64,000 bases of DNA from Pseudomonas synxantha (GCF_900105675.1 NZ_LT629786.1:5332001-5396000); one strand, 5' to 3'; positions 18,756-28,375 are shown, counted from the stretch's first letter. A program made the numbers and translations. The notes: a model not told the origin generated them from the letters alone.

Positions 18756-20276
18756 ATGCGTTACGCACACCCCGGTACTGAAGGCGCGATCGTTTCGTTC
18801 AAGGCCAAGTACGGTAACTACATCGGCGGCGAATTCGTTGCGCCGGTCGATGGCAACTATTTCACCAACACCTCGCCGGTCAACGGCAAGCCTATCGCCG
18901 AATTCCCGCGCTCCACGGCCAAAGACATCGATAAAGCCCTGGACGCCGCCCACGCCGCCGCCGATGCCTGGGGCAAGACCTCGGCCCAGGACCGCTCCCT
19001 GGTGCTGCTGAAAATCGCCGACCGCATCGAACAGAACCTCGAGCTGCTGGCCATCACCGAAACCTGGGACAACGGCAAGGCCGTACGCGAAACCCTCAAC
19101 GCCGACATCCCCCTGGCCGCCGACCACTTCCGCTACTTCGCCGGCTGCATCCGCGCCCAGGAAGGCAGCAGCGCCGAAATCAACGAACACACCGCCGCCT
19201 ATCACTTCCACGAGCCGCTGGGCGTGGTCGGCCAGATCATCCCTTGGAACTTCCCGCTGCTGATGGCCGCATGGAAACTCGCCCCGGCCCTGGCCGCCGG
19301 CAACTGCGTGGTGCTCAAGCCCGCCGAGCAAACACCGCTGGGCATCAACGTGCTGATGGAAGTGATCGGCGACCTGCTGCCGCCGGGCGTACTCAACGTG
19401 GTACACGGTTTCGGCAAGGAGGCCGGCGAAGCCTTGGCCACCAGCAAGCGCATCGCCAAGATCGCCTTCACCGGCTCGACGCCTGTGGGCTCGCACATCA
19501 TGCATGCGGCGGCTGAGAACATCATCCCGTCCACCGTCGAGCTGGGTGGCAAGTCGCCGAACATCTTCTTCGCCGACATCATGAAAGCCGAACCTGCATT
19601 TATCGAAAAAGCCGCCGAAGGCCTGGTGCTGGCGTTCTTCAACCAGGGCGAAGTATGCACCTGCCCATCTCGCGCACTGGTGGAAGAATCGATCTACGAC
19701 GACTTCATGAAAGTAGTGATGAAGAAGGTCGAGTCGATCAAGCGTGGCGACCCGCTGGACACCGACACGATGGTCGGCGCCCAGGCCTCCGAGCAGCAGT
19801 TCGACAAAATCCTGTCCTACCTGGAAATCGCCAAGGGCGAAGGCGCGCAGCTGCTGACCGGCGGCAAGGTCGAGAAGCTGACGGGCGACCTCGCCACCGG
19901 CTATTACATCCAGCCGACCCTACTAAAGGGCACCAACGAAATGCGCGTGTTCCAGGAAGAAATCTTCGGCCCGGTGGTGAGCATCACCACCTTCAAGGAC
20001 GAAGCCGAAGCCCTGGCGATTGCCAACGACACCGAGTTCGGCCTGGGCGCCGGCCTGTGGACCCGCGACATCAACCGCGCCTACCGTATGGGCCGGGCGA
20101 TCAAGGCCGGCCGTGTGTGGACCAACTGCTACCACCTGTATCCGGCGCATGCCGCGTTTGGCGGTTACAAGAAGTCCGGCGTGGGCCGCGAGACCCACAA
20201 GATGATGTTGGATCACTACCAGCAGACCAAGAACCTGCTGGTGAGCTACGACATCAATCCACTGGGCTTCTTCTAA
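18756..20276 (+). CDS. NAD-dependent acetaldehyde dehydrogenase (ExaC-like)
   Basis: Oxidises acetaldehyde, the product of ethanolamine ammonia-lyase, to acetate. The 506 aa protein is the exact size of ExaC-type enzymes, with the Glu motif VELGGKSPN and catalytic Cys301 in NQGEVCTC. The start at 18756 has AGGAGA seven bases upstream; the open frame to 18540 covers the sigma-54 promoter and is not coding. It is the first gene downstream of that promoter and corresponds in place to PA4022, also described as a hydrazone dehydrogenase, so its substrate range may be wider. Confidence 0.93.
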   Translation: MRYAHPGTEGAIVSFKAKYGNYIGGEFVAPVDGNYFTNTSPVNGKPIAEFPRSTAKDIDKALDAAHAAADAWGKTSAQDRSLVLLKIADRIEQNLELLAITETWDNGKAVRETLNADIPLAADHFRYFAGCIRAQEGSSAEINEHTAAYHFHEPLGVVGQIIPWNFPLLMAAWKLAPALAAGNCVVLKPAEQTPLGINVLMEVIGDLLPPGVLNVVHGFGKEAGEALATSKRIAKIAFTGSTPVGSHIMHAAAENIIPSTVELGGKSPNIFFADIMKAEPAFIEKAAEGLVLAFFNQGEVCTCPSRALVEESIYDDFMKVVMKKVESIKRGDPLDTDTMVGAQASEQQFDKILSYLEIAKGEGAQLLTGGKVEKLTGDLATGYYIQPTLLKGTNEMRVFQEEIFGPVVSITTFKDEAEALAIANDTEFGLGAGLWTRDINRAYRMGRAIKAGRVWTNCYHLYPAHAAFGGYKKSGVGRETHKMMLDHYQQTKNLLVSYDINPLGFF

Positions 20277-20312
20277 CCCGCAACACCCTCCTACCTTTGA
20301 AACGCAATCAAA

Positions 20313-20402
20313 GGTGGGAGGGGCTTGCTCCCGATAGCAGAGTGTCAGTCGACATCTAAGTGACTGACCCTCTGCTATCGGGAGCAAGCCCCCTCCCACA
20401 TT
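20313..20402. repeat. paired REP element
   Basis: GGTGGGAGGGGCTTGCTCCCGATAGCAGAG (20-base limit: see 20313-20342) and its inverted copy ending at 20402 flank about 25 bp. The element separates the aldehyde dehydrogenase gene from eat and may attenuate transcription between them. Confidence 0.85.
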
Positions 20403-20482
20403 TGGATCTTCATAAGTATTTGCGATGCGCATTCGGCATACAGAGGCCGAGTTAAAACAATAAGAATGAAAGGTACTTCCCC

Positions 20483-21916
20483 ATGCCTAGCGAACCCACT
20501 GGCTCTTCCGTCGACTTCGAAAAAGTCGGCACCGAATACTTCCAACAACGTGAACTGAAAAAAGGTGCCGCCGGCTGGGTACTGCTGGTGGGCCTTGGCG
20601 TTGCCTATGTGATCTCCGGCGATTACGCCGGCTGGAACTTCGGCCTGGCCCAGGGTGGCTGGGGCGGCATGTTCCTCGCCACCTTGCTGATGGCGACGAT
20701 GTACCTGTGCATGTGCTTTTCCCTTGCAGAACTGTCGTCCATGATCCCCACCGCCGGCGGTGGCTACGGTTTTGCCCGCAGCGCCTTTGGCCCTTGGGGC
20801 GGGTTTCTCACGGGTACCGCGATCCTCATCGAATACGCCATCGCCCCTGCGGCCATCGCGGTATTTATCGGCGCCTATTGCGAGTCACTGTTCGGCATTG
20901 GCGGCTGGATGATCTACCTGGCGTTCTACATCATCTTTATCGGCATCCACATCTTTGGCGTGGGCGAAGCCTTGAAACTGATGTTCGTGATCACCGCCGT
21001 CGCCGCAATTGCCCTGGGCGTGTTCCTGGTGTCGATGGTGCCGCACTTCAACGTCGCCAACCTGCTGGACATTCCGGTGACCGAAGCCAAGGGCGCCAGC
21101 AGCTTCCTACCGTTCGGCTACGTCGGCGTGTGGGCGGCGATCCCTTATGCCATCTGGTTTTTCCTCGCGGTGGAAGGCGTTCCATTGGCCGCCGAAGAAA
21201 CCAAGAACCCGAAACGCGACCTGCCCCGCGGCCTGATCGGCGCCATTGTTGTGCTGACCAGTTTTGCCCTGCTGATTCTGGTGATCGCGCCGGGCGGTGC
21301 GGGCACTTACGCGCTGATCAAATCCGGCAACCCGCTGGTTGAAGCACTGGCGTTGTCCTACGGCGGTTCGACCTGGATGGGCAGCTTCGTCAACCTGGTC
21401 GGCTTGGCCGGCTTGATTGCGAGCTTTTTCTCGATCATCTACGCCTATTCGCGGCAGATCTTTGCCTTGTCCCGCGCCGGCTACCTGCCGCGCAAACTGT
21501 CCGAGACCAACAAGAGCAAGGCGCCGGTGCTGGCGTTGGTGATCCCCGGGATTATCGGTTTTGGCCTGTCGCTGACCGGCCAGGGTGACTTGCTGATTTT
21601 GGTGGCGGTGTTTGGCGCGACGATTTCCTACGTGCTGATGATGGCCGCGCACATCACCCTACGCATCCGTCGCCCCAAAATGGACCGACCGTACCGCACG
21701 CCGGGCGGCATCTTCACCTCGGGCGTGGCGCTGGTACTGGCCTGCGTGGCCGTGGTGGCGGGCTTCCTGGTAGATCCACGAGTGGTGATTGGCGCCGCGG
21801 TCATCTATGGAGTATTAATTGCTTACTTTGCTTTCTACAGCCGGCATCACTTGGTAGCAGGCACGCCGGAAGAGGAATTCGCGGCGATCCAGGCCGCAGA
21901 GGCCGCCTTGCACTGA
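20483..21916 (+). CDS. eat: ethanolamine permease, APC family
   Basis: A 477 aa inner-membrane transporter with about 12 hydrophobic segments. APC features include GWNFGLAQGGWGG in TM1 and PTAGGGYGFARSAFGP around TM3, plus AAEETKNPKRDLPRG after TM6, all typical of the ethanolamine permease subgroup. GAAAGGTAC precedes the ATG. It is 206 bp after the aldehyde dehydrogenase gene, separated by a REP element, and 63 bp before eutB. Confidence 0.93.
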   Translation: MPSEPTGSSVDFEKVGTEYFQQRELKKGAAGWVLLVGLGVAYVISGDYAGWNFGLAQGGWGGMFLATLLMATMYLCMCFSLAELSSMIPTAGGGYGFARSAFGPWGGFLTGTAILIEYAIAPAAIAVFIGAYCESLFGIGGWMIYLAFYIIFIGIHIFGVGEALKLMFVITAVAAIALGVFLVSMVPHFNVANLLDIPVTEAKGASSFLPFGYVGVWAAIPYAIWFFLAVEGVPLAAEETKNPKRDLPRGLIGAIVVLTSFALLILVIAPGGAGTYALIKSGNPLVEALALSYGGSTWMGSFVNLVGLAGLIASFFSIIYAYSRQIFALSRAGYLPRKLSETNKSKAPVLALVIPGIIGFGLSLTGQGDLLILVAVFGATISYVLMMAAHITLRIRRPKMDRPYRTPGGIFTSGVALVLACVAVVAGFLVDPRVVIGAAVIYGVLIAYFAFYSRHHLVAGTPEEEFAAIQAAEAALH

Positions 21917-21979
21917 TTGCCGAAAACCTCGACGCGGGCGCGTACTCTATGTTTGCCCGCGTCATCCAGGAGACACTGT

Positions 21980-23374
21980 ATGGCAAGCTTTTCCCACGCG
22001 GTGGGTGCCCTCACCTACCGCTTCGACGACCTCAAGGACGTGATGGCCAAGGCCAGCCCCGCCCGCTCCGGGGACTTCCTCGCCGGTGTCGCCGCACAGA
22101 ACGACGGTGAACGGGTGGCGGCGCAGATGGCGCTGGCGAATATCCCGCTCAAGCACTTCCTGCAGGAAGCACTGATTCCCTATGAAAGCGATGAAGTCAC
22201 CCGGCTGATCATCGACACCCACGATAAACAGGCGTTTGCGCCGGTCAGCCACCTCACCGTCGGCGGCCTGCGCGACTGGCTGCTTAGTGATGCCGCCGAT
22301 GAACACGCCCTGCGTGCATTGGCGCCAGGGCTGACCCCGGAAATGGCCGCCGCCGTGTCCAAGATCATGCGCGTGCAGGACCTTGTGCTGGTGGCGCAAA
22401 AGATCCGCGTGGTTACCCAGTTTCGCGGCACCATGGGATTGCGCGGGCGCCTGTCCACACGCTTGCAGCCCAACCACCCCACCGATGAACCGGCAGGCAT
22501 CGCCGCGAGCATTCTCGACGGCCTGCTCTACGGCAACGGCGACGCCATGATCGGCATCAACCCGGCCACCGACAGCATCGCCTCGATCTGCGCCATGCTG
22601 GAGATGCTCGACGCGATCATCCAGCGCTACGAAATCCCCACCCAGGCCTGCGTGCTGACCCACGTCACCACTTCCATCGAGGCGATCAACCGGGGCGTGC
22701 CCCTGGACCTGGTGTTCCAGTCGATTGCCGGCACCGAGGCGGCCAACGCCAGTTTCGGCATCAGCCTGAGCGTGCTGCAGGAAGGTTACGACGCCGGCCT
22801 GAGCCTCAAGCGCGGCACCCTGGGGCAGAACCTGATGTACTTCGAAACCGGCCAGGGCAGCGCCTTGTCGGCCAATGCGCATTTTGGCGTCGACCAGCAA
22901 ACCTGTGAAACCCGCGCCTACGCCGTGGCGCGGCACTTCAAGCCATTTTTGGTGAACACCGTGGTCGGCTTTATCGGCCCGGAGTACCTGTACAACGGCA
23001 AGCAGATCATCCGTGCCGGCCTCGAAGACCACTTTTGCGGCAAGCTGCTCGGCGTGCCCATGGGTTGCGATATCTGCTACACCAACCACGCCGAAGCCGA
23101 CCAGGACGACATGGACACCCTGCTGACCCTGCTGGGTGTGGCCGGTATCAACTTCATCATGGGCATTCCCGGTTCCGACGACATCATGCTCAACTACCAG
23201 ACCACCTCGTTCCACGACGCTCTGTACGCCCGTCAGACCTTGGGTTTAAAACCGGCGCCGGAGTTTGAACAGTGGCTGGCGAAAATGGGCATCTTCACGC
23301 AAGAAGGCGGCAAGGTGCACTTCGGCAACAGCCTGCCACCGGCGTTTCGCCATGCCTTGGCGCAACTGGGATGA
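21980..23374 (+). CDS. eutB: ethanolamine ammonia-lyase large subunit
   Basis: The catalytic subunit of the adenosylcobalamin enzyme that splits ethanolamine into acetaldehyde and ammonia. The 464 aa protein begins [15 protein letters not shown] and contains [17 protein letters not shown] and the [17 protein letters not shown] segment of the TIM-barrel active site. I chose the ATG at 21980 because CAGGAGA lies upstream; the open frame runs 21 codons further. The stop region overlaps the start zone of eutC. Confidence 0.96.
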   Translation: MASFSHAVGALTYRFDDLKDVMAKASPARSGDFLAGVAAQNDGERVAAQMALANIPLKHFLQEALIPYESDEVTRLIIDTHDKQAFAPVSHLTVGGLRDWLLSDAADEHALRALAPGLTPEMAAAVSKIMRVQDLVLVAQKIRVVTQFRGTMGLRGRLSTRLQPNHPTDEPAGIAASILDGLLYGNGDAMIGINPATDSIASICAMLEMLDAIIQRYEIPTQACVLTHVTTSIEAINRGVPLDLVFQSIAGTEAANASFGISLSVLQEGYDAGLSLKRGTLGQNLMYFETGQGSALSANAHFGVDQQTCETRAYAVARHFKPFLVNTVVGFIGPEYLYNGKQIIRAGLEDHFCGKLLGVPMGCDICYTNHAEADQDDMDTLLTLLGVAGINFIMGIPGSDDIMLNYQTTSFHDALYARQTLGLKPAPEFEQWLAKMGIFTQEGGKVHFGNSLPPAFRHALAQLG

Positions 23375-23385
23375 AGGAGCCGACC

Positions 23386-24207
23386 GTGCAACCAGAATTG
23401 CCTGACAACCCGTGGCTGGAACTGCGCCGCCTGACCCCGGCGCGCATCGCATTGGGCCGCACTGGCACCAGCATTCCCACCAGCGCCCAGCTGGACTTCC
23501 AGTTTGCCCACGCCCAGGCGCGGGATGCGGTGCACCTGCCCTTCGATCACGCCGGGCTCAGCAGCCAATTCGCCGAACGCGGCCGCGACAGCCTGCTGCT
23601 GCACAGCGCCGCCCCCGACCGGCACATCTACCTGCAACGCCCGGACCTTGGGCGGCGCTTGAGCGATGAGTCGGCCCAGACCTTGCGCGACTACGCCTTG
23701 GCACATCCCGGTGGGGTGGACTTGGCGATTGTGGTGGCCGATGGTCTGTCGGCGCTGGCGGTGCATAAACATACCGCGCCATTTCTGGCACGCCTGGAAG
23801 AACAGACCCACGCCGAAGGCTGGTCCTTGTCACCGGTAATTCTGGTGGAACAAGGCCGCGTGGCGGTGGCCGACGAGATCGGGCAACTGCTCGGGGCCAA
23901 AATGGTGGTGATCCTCATCGGCGAACGCCCGGGGCTCAGTTCGCCGGACAGTCTGGGCCTGTATTTCACCTACAACCCCAAGGTCGGCCTCACCGACGCC
24001 TATCGCAACTGCATCTCCAATGTGCGGCTGGAAGGCTTGAGTTATGGCATGGCGGCCCATCGTCTGCTGTACCTGATGCGCGAGGCGTGTCGCCGGCAGT
24101 TGTCGGGGGTCAATCTCAAGGACGAGGCGCAGGTTCAGACCCTCGAAACCGACGATCCGGACCTGATGAAGGGCAATTTCCTGCTCAGCCCACCGGCTGA
24201 TCGATAG
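23386..24207 (+). CDS. eutC: ethanolamine ammonia-lyase small subunit
   Basis: The small subunit, which helps bind adenosylcobalamin. The 273 aa protein has [17 protein letters not shown] near the N-terminus, then [17 protein letters not shown] and [15 protein letters not shown], all standard EutC blocks. The start is uncertain. A GTG at 23386 has a strong AAGGAG six bases upstream, so I use it; an ATG at 23371 overlaps the eutB stop by 4 bp (ATGA) and would add five residues. Confidence 0.95.
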   Translation: MQPELPDNPWLELRRLTPARIALGRTGTSIPTSAQLDFQFAHAQARDAVHLPFDHAGLSSQFAERGRDSLLLHSAAPDRHIYLQRPDLGRRLSDESAQTLRDYALAHPGGVDLAIVVADGLSALAVHKHTAPFLARLEEQTHAEGWSLSPVILVEQGRVAVADEIGQLLGAKMVVILIGERPGLSSPDSLGLYFTYNPKVGLTDAYRNCISNVRLEGLSYGMAAHRLLYLMREACRRQLSGVNLKDEAQVQTLETDDPDLMKGNFLLSPPADR

Positions 24208-24296
24208 CAGCACGATTGCGCTTTTTTGTCGCATTAGGCAGCATCAAGCCACGGCCGCTCGCGTGGTCATACCCCATTAGGAAGTTGAGGCCTGGC

Positions 24297-24755
24297 ATGC
24301 GGATTACTCAAGCGACCCTGGAACACCTGGACCTGTTGACCCCGCTATTCGTCAAATACCGCGAGTTCTATGGCGCCTTGCCGTTCCCGGACTCATCCCG
24401 GGCCTTCCTGGAAAAGCGCCTGCGACGCAAGGAGTCAGTCATCTACCTCGCCCTGGCTGATGATGATGACAAGCGGCTGCTGGGGTTCTGCCAGCTGTAT
24501 CCGAGCTTTTCCTCGTTGTCGCTCAAACGGGTGTGGATCCTCAACGACATCTATGTAGCCGAGGACGCGCGTCGGCAACTGGTGGCCGACAACCTGATGC
24601 GCACCGCCAAAAAGATGGCCAAGGAAACCCATGCCGTACGCTTGCGGGTCTCCACCAGCAGCGACAATGACGTGGCGCAGAAGACCTATGAATCCATCGG
24701 TTTTCGTGAAGACACCGAATTCAAGAACTACGTACTGCCGATCAACGAAGACTGA
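24297..24755 (+). CDS. GNAT-family N-acetyltransferase
   Basis: A 152 aa acetyltransferase of unknown substrate. The GNAT core is visible: VWILNDIYVAEDARRQLVAD (acetyl-CoA pyrophosphate loop region, degenerate RxxGxG as RRQLVA) and the C-terminal NDVAQKTYESIGF. The start at 24297 has GAGG upstream. It lies 90 bp after eutC, so it may or may not be part of the ethanolamine operon; PAO1 has an acetyltransferase in the same place (PA4026). Confidence 0.88.
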   Translation: MRITQATLEHLDLLTPLFVKYREFYGALPFPDSSRAFLEKRLRRKESVIYLALADDDDKRLLGFCQLYPSFSSLSLKRVWILNDIYVAEDARRQLVADNLMRTAKKMAKETHAVRLRVSTSSDNDVAQKTYESIGFREDTEFKNYVLPINED

Positions 24756-24783
24756 TCCACCCCCCCAAACACCTCAGATCCCC

Positions 24784-24872
24784 TGTGGGAGGGGGCTTGC
24801 TCCCGATTACGGTGGGTCAGGCGCAGATTGGTACCTGACACCCCGCCATCGGCAGCAAGCCCCCTCCCACAA
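24784..24872. repeat. paired REP element
   Basis: TGTGGGAGGGGGCTTGC at 24784 and its inverted partner GCAAGCCCCCTCCCACA ending at 24872 enclose about 55 bp with further partial pairing (GGTGGGTCAGG / CCTGACACCCC). Located in the gap between the GNAT and DedA genes. Confidence 0.85.
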
Positions 24873-25059
24873 AAAACCAAGCCCAACCGCTTCACACTTT
24901 CACGACACTCCCCGCTACAAAAGCCACACGCTTTTCACCATTCAATCCGTATAATGCCGACCTTTCAGGGCCGTAAGAATCGCGACAACTATTTGTAGCC
25001 TTATTGCCCGAGCTTCCGCACAGGCCTGCTGAGCCGGGCCGTTCACACAGGTGCCATCC

Positions 25060-25716
25060 ATGGATTTCAACCCGCTCGACCTTATCCTGCATCTCGACGT
25101 CTACCTCGACATGCTGGTAACCAATTACGGTCCGTGGATCTACGCCATTCTGTTCCTGGTTATTTTTTGCGAAACCGGCCTGGTGGTCATGCCCTTCCTG
25201 CCGGGTGATTCCCTGCTGTTTATCGCCGGTGCCGTAGCAGCCGGTGGCGGCATGGACCCAGTACTGCTGGCCGGCCTGTTGATGCTGGCGGCGATCCTCG
25301 GTGACAGCACCAACTACGTCATAGGCCGAACGGTCGGCGAGCGCTTGTTCAGCAACCCGAACTCCAAGATCTTCCGTCGCGACTACCTGCAAAAAACCCA
25401 CGATTTCTACGACAAGCACGGCGGCAAGACCGTAACCCTGGCGCGCTTCCTGCCGATCCTGCGGACCTTCGCACCGTTCGTCGCCGGCATCGCCAAAATG
25501 CCCTATCCGCGCTTCTTCGGTTTCAGCGTGCTGGGCACCATCCTCTGGGTCGGCGGCCTGGTGACCCTGGGCTACTTCTTCGGCAACGTGCCGTTTATCA
25601 AGAAAAACCTCTCGCTGCTGGTGGTGTTCATCATCCTGCTGTCCCTCGTGCCGATGATCATTGGCGTGGTGCGCAGCCGCTTTGGCCGCACCTCCTCCGA
25701 AGCCAACCCGCACTGA
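25060..25716 (+). CDS. DedA family membrane protein
   Basis: A 218 aa protein with five or six hydrophobic segments. DedA signatures are present: ETGLVVMPFLPGDSLLF, then the re-entrant arginine motif ARFLPILRTFAPFVAGIAKM. The family is linked to recycling of undecaprenyl phosphate and to envelope stress. The ATG at 25060 is preferred to the GTG at 25051. A TATAAT hexamer lies at 24950-24955. It is 6 bp before mtfA, so the pair is an operon. It is a second DedA copy in this window, without the PAP2 fusion. Confidence 0.92.
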   Translation: MDFNPLDLILHLDVYLDMLVTNYGPWIYAILFLVIFCETGLVVMPFLPGDSLLFIAGAVAAGGGMDPVLLAGLLMLAAILGDSTNYVIGRTVGERLFSNPNSKIFRRDYLQKTHDFYDKHGGKTVTLARFLPILRTFAPFVAGIAKMPYPRFFGFSVLGTILWVGGLVTLGYFFGNVPFIKKNLSLLVVFIILLSLVPMIIGVVRSRFGRTSSEANPH

Positions 25717-25722
25717 CCGGCA

Positions 25723-26538
25723 ATGTGGTCCCTCAGCGCCTGGCGTCGCCGGCGCCTGCTGGCCAAGCACCCGATTGCCGATGACACCTGGCAGCGGGTG
25801 CGCCAGCACCTGACCTTCCTCGACGGCATCAGCGCCGAGCAAAACCAGTGGCTGCGCGAAGCCTGCGTGGTCTTCCTCGCCGAAAAACACCTCACCGCCC
25901 TGCCCGGCGTCGAACTGCACCAGGAACAACGCCTGCTGCTCGCCGCGCAGGCACAGCTGCCACTGATGAACCTCGGCGATCTCGACTGGTACCAGGGCTT
26001 TCATGAAATCGTGCTATACCCCGACGACTTCCTCAGCCCGCAACGCCATCGCGACGCCAGCGGCGTCGAGCACGAGTGGGACGGTGAACACAGCGGCGAA
26101 GCCTGGCAACAAGGCCCGGTCATCCTGGCCTGGCCCGGCGTACTCGCCAGCGGTCAATGGGAAGGCTACAACCTGGTCATCCACGAACTGGCCCACAAGC
26201 TGGACATGCTCAACGGCGACGCCAACGGCCTGCCGCCCCTGCACCACGACATGCGCGTGCAGGAATGGGCCAGCGTGATGCAAAGCGCCTTCGATGACCT
26301 CAACCGCCAACTCGACGCCAACCCGGACGCCGAGACAGAAATAGACCCCTACGCCGCGGAAAACCCGGCGGAATTCTTTGCCGTTACCAGCGAGTATTTC
26401 TTCAGTGCCCCGGATTTGCTGGCCGACAGTTATCCACAGGTGTACGCCCAACTCAGCCGCTTTTACCGCCAGGATCCCCTGGCGCGCCTGACCCAACTGC
26501 AAGCCCACGACCCGCGCTACCAGCCACACGGCGAATGA
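25723..26538 (+). CDS. mtfA: MtfA-type zinc-dependent peptidase
   Basis: A 271 aa cytoplasmic metallopeptidase of the M90 family. The zinc motif HELAHKLD begins at His154, and the third ligand region follows as NPAEFFAVTSEYFF. In E. coli MtfA binds the repressor Mlc and so affects glucose uptake; in Pseudomonas the target is not known to me. It begins 6 bp after the DedA gene. Confidence 0.92.
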   Translation: MWSLSAWRRRRLLAKHPIADDTWQRVRQHLTFLDGISAEQNQWLREACVVFLAEKHLTALPGVELHQEQRLLLAAQAQLPLMNLGDLDWYQGFHEIVLYPDDFLSPQRHRDASGVEHEWDGEHSGEAWQQGPVILAWPGVLASGQWEGYNLVIHELAHKLDMLNGDANGLPPLHHDMRVQEWASVMQSAFDDLNRQLDANPDAETEIDPYAAENPAEFFAVTSEYFFSAPDLLADSYPQVYAQLSRFYRQDPLARLTQLQAHDPRYQPHGE

Positions 26539-26580
26539 CCGTACGACGCTTGGCGCATGGCATCGGCGTCAGAATATGCC

Positions 26581-26586
26581 TATAAT
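26581..26586 (+). promoter_or_regulatory. -10 element upstream of ppa
   Basis: A perfect TATAAT at 26581-26586 lies 61 bp before the ppa ATG and is followed by CGCCGCC, a common start context in Pseudomonas. No convincing -35 hexamer was found at 16-18 bp. Confidence 0.5.
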
Positions 26587-26646
26587 CGCCGCCACTTTTA
26601 GGCCAATCCGGCCATGTCATATGGCCAACTACGGGGGCAACGCCCA

Positions 26647-27174
26647 ATGAGCTACAGCAAGATTCCGGCTGGCAAAGACCTGCCGAACGACATCTACGTC
26701 GCGATCGAAATTCCGGCCAACCACGCGCCGATCAAATACGAAATCGACAAAGACAGCGACTGCCTGTTCGTTGACCGTTTCATGGCCACCCCGATGTTCT
26801 ACCCGGCCAACTACGGTTTCATCCCCAACACCTTGGCTGACGACGGCGACCCCCTCGACGTGCTGGTCGTGACCCCTTACCCGGTTACCCCAGGCTCGGT
26901 CATCCGCGCACGCCCAGTCGGCATCCTGAACATGACTGACGACGGCGGCGGCGATGCCAAAGTCATCGCAGTGCCACACGACAAGCTGTCCCAGCTGTAC
27001 GTGGACGTGAAGGAATACACCGACCTGCCGCCACTGCTGCTGGAACAGATCAAGCACTTCTTCGAGAACTACAAAGACCTCGAAAAAGGCAAATGGGTGA
27101 AGATCGACGGTTGGGGCAACGCAGAAGCCGCCCGCGCCGAGATCATGAAGTCGGTTGCCGCCTACAAAGGCTGA
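26647..27174 (+). CDS. ppa: inorganic pyrophosphatase
   Basis: Hydrolyses pyrophosphate to two phosphates. The 175 aa length is the norm for proteobacterial family I enzymes. Active-site segments are DGDPLDVLV (metal-binding Asp residues) and YGFIPNT. I placed the start at 26647 (MSYSKIPAG), the conserved beginning; the frame stays open to 26614. A strong terminator follows. Confidence 0.97.
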   Translation: MSYSKIPAGKDLPNDIYVAIEIPANHAPIKYEIDKDSDCLFVDRFMATPMFYPANYGFIPNTLADDGDPLDVLVVTPYPVTPGSVIRARPVGILNMTDDGGGDAKVIAVPHDKLSQLYVDVKEYTDLPPLLLEQIKHFFENYKDLEKGKWVKIDGWGNAEAARAEIMKSVAAYKG

Positions 27175-27201
27175 TACCCGCGCTTCATTGTTACGGCAAA
27201 T

Positions 27202-27231
27202 AAAAAAGCCCCGTTAAATCGGGGCTTTTTT
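27202..27231 (+). terminator. Rho-independent terminator after ppa
   Basis: AAAAAGCCCCG and CGGGGCTTTTT pair around TTAAAT with A and T tracts on both sides, so it can act in both directions. It lies 28 bp after the ppa stop. Confidence 0.93.
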
Positions 27232-27269
27232 ATGGGAAAAATTAAAAATCAAGTTCAATGTTTATTTAA

Positions 27270-27289
27270 TGGCGTTTAACTAAGCGCCA
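27270..27289. promoter_or_regulatory. candidate operator of the S24 repressor
   Basis: TGGCG (27270-27274) and CGCCA (27285-27289) form a spaced inverted repeat in the AT-rich leader. A second, weaker one (ATGC at 27330-27333, GCAT at 27342-27345) lies downstream. Repressors of this family usually bind such sites near their own promoter; this is inference. Confidence 0.3.
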
Positions 27290-27373
27290 CACCTGAAAAA
27301 CCAAGCCACAACTAAGCCAAATCCTACATATGCAATTCAACGCATGGTTTATTTGATTAGTTTTTCCGGCCAG

Positions 27374-27379
27374 TAAACT
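27374..27379 (+). promoter_or_regulatory. -10 element of the S24 repressor gene, probable leaderless mRNA
   Basis: TAAACT lies only 8 bp before the ATG at 27388, and no Shine-Dalgarno sequence is visible in the bases between (GTAAACTCTGCGTTT). Transcription from it would begin at or next to the start codon. Confidence 0.45.
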
Positions 27380-27387
27380 CTGCGTTT

Positions 27388-28158
27388 ATGAATACATCAG
27401 GTGATCGTTTAAAAGCGCTACTTCGGGAAGTTCATCTTTCCGCCTCCGACTTCGCCAAGAACCGCGGCGTCACGCCTCAACACGTGAACAACTGGTTCAA
27501 GCGCGGAGTTCCCATGGGCCGACTCAACGAGATCGCAGAACTGCTCTGCGTCTCCAGTCGCTGGCTAAGCGACGGCCGAGGCCCCAAACATCCGCCTGCC
27601 AACTACCTGTTGGAAGGCCCCACCGCAAGGATTGCAACTACCCGCGAAGACACTGGCAAATACCTCACAGGCCCAGCCTGCCGCCCGGAAAAAACCGACG
27701 TGGAGATCGCCCTCCACCCCACATTCACCTCAACCGAACGCATCCGCATCTCGCTGCACACCCTCGAAACCCTCAACGTCAAACCCGACCGCGCGGTAGG
27801 CGCCTACATGGTCGACAACAGCATGATCGACATCATCCAACAAGGCGCCACCCTCGCTATCGACCGAGGCCGCACCCAAATCATCGACGGCGAAATCTAC
27901 GCCGTCGAACACGACGGCATGCTACGCATCAAATACCTCTACAACCGCCCCGGCGGCGGCCTGCGCATGCGCAGCCACAACGCCGCCGAACACCCGGACG
28001 AATATCTGAACCACGAAGAACGCTTCGAACAAAGCTTCAAGATCATCGGCTGGGTATTCTGGTGGTCCACCCTTAACAACCGCCGCCCACCCGTGCCGCT
28101 GGATGAACACCTGCTGGGCTGGGAAGGCTCTAAATCGGAACCGGAGGTGGGCAATTGA
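27388..28158 (+). CDS. XRE-family repressor with S24 (LexA-like) self-cleavage domain
   Basis: A 256 aa phage-repressor-like regulator. Residues about 5-60 hold a helix-turn-helix (FAKNRGVTPQHVNNWFKRGV). Residues about 105-235 hold a peptidase S24 domain with the serine-lysine dyad Ser145 (MVDNSMID) and Lys182 (MLRIKYL), the normal 37-residue spacing. It could respond to DNA damage through RecA. No phage structural genes are near, so it is a domesticated or lone regulator; its targets may be its own gene and the adjacent sRNA or Fic gene. Confidence 0.87.
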   Translation: MNTSGDRLKALLREVHLSASDFAKNRGVTPQHVNNWFKRGVPMGRLNEIAELLCVSSRWLSDGRGPKHPPANYLLEGPTARIATTREDTGKYLTGPACRPEKTDVEIALHPTFTSTERIRISLHTLETLNVKPDRAVGAYMVDNSMIDIIQQGATLAIDRGRTQIIDGEIYAVEHDGMLRIKYLYNRPGGGLRMRSHNAAEHPDEYLNHEERFEQSFKIIGWVFWWSTLNNRRPPVPLDEHLLGWEGSKSEPEVGN

Positions 28159-28170
28159 AGTGAATGTGGG

Positions 28171-28176
28171 TAGAAT
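28171..28176 (+). promoter_or_regulatory. -10 element of a candidate small RNA
   Basis: TAGAAT followed by GCGCCGCA lies 13 bp after the S24 gene stop, with a weak TGGGCA at -35 (28148-28153, 17-bp spacer). A start near 28183 would give an RNA of about 180 nt ending at the terminator at 28338-28360. Confidence 0.4.
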
Positions 28177-28182
28177 GCGCCG

Positions 28183-28361
28183 CACATTTGGCAGGGGGAT
28201 GGCTTAGCTATCTGCCCTGCCAGGCGATGCGGAGGAGTTCCCGCAGATGCCCCTACTATTCAGCCAGACGCGATGTTGGCTGAGCGATTTGAAGGCTGGT
28301 GAGGTTTGTCAAAAACAAGCTGAGGCAGTCCCCGAGAAGCCGGCCACAAGCCGGCTTTTTA
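28183..28361 (+). ncRNA. candidate structured small RNA
   Basis: This non-coding gap is strongly structured. GGCAGGG and CCCTGCC pair around 28191-28222. TGCGG and CCGCA (28228-28245) pair with AGGAGTTC in the loop. AGCCA and TGGCT pair near 28261-28281. The end is a clear terminator, AGCCGGC-CACAA-GCCGGCT plus a T tract (28338-28360). A GGA motif in a hairpin loop is the type of site bound by RsmA/RsmE. I cannot name the family with certainty; the layout (about 180 nt with an internal small ORF) recalls PhrS. The next 345 bp to the Fic gene otherwise hold only that gene's operator region. Confidence 0.55.
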
Positions 28362-28375
28362 ATGCCCCCCCTTAA
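28247..28375 (+). CDS. possible 42-codon small ORF in the candidate sRNA
   Basis: ATG at 28247 with a textbook GGAGGAG nine bases upstream, coding MPLLFSQTRCWLSDLKAGEV and ending at TAA 28373. The frame runs through the terminator hairpin, so an RNA stopped there would have no stop codon. It may be a translated regulatory ORF or chance; the Shine-Dalgarno sits in a hairpin loop. Confidence 0.3.
   Translation: MPLLFSQTRCWLSDLKAGEVCQKQAEAVPEKPATSRLFNAPP
28338..28360 (+). terminator. Rho-independent terminator of the candidate sRNA
   Basis: A 7-bp perfect stem AGCCGGC/GCCGGCT, a loop CACAA, and five T residues. It lies 180 bp after the S24 gene stop and fits either the sRNA or read-through from that gene. 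Confidence 0.85.

Noticed and set aside
20403..20482. Second sigma-54 promoter before eat
   Set aside because: TTGC is present but GG is 11 bp instead of 5 from it.
27388..28158. Prophage marked by the S24 repressor
   Set aside because: No integrase, structural or lysis genes nearby.
28162..28278. 38-codon frame starting MWVECAAHLAGG at the sRNA
   Set aside because: No ribosome site; begins before the likely RNA start.
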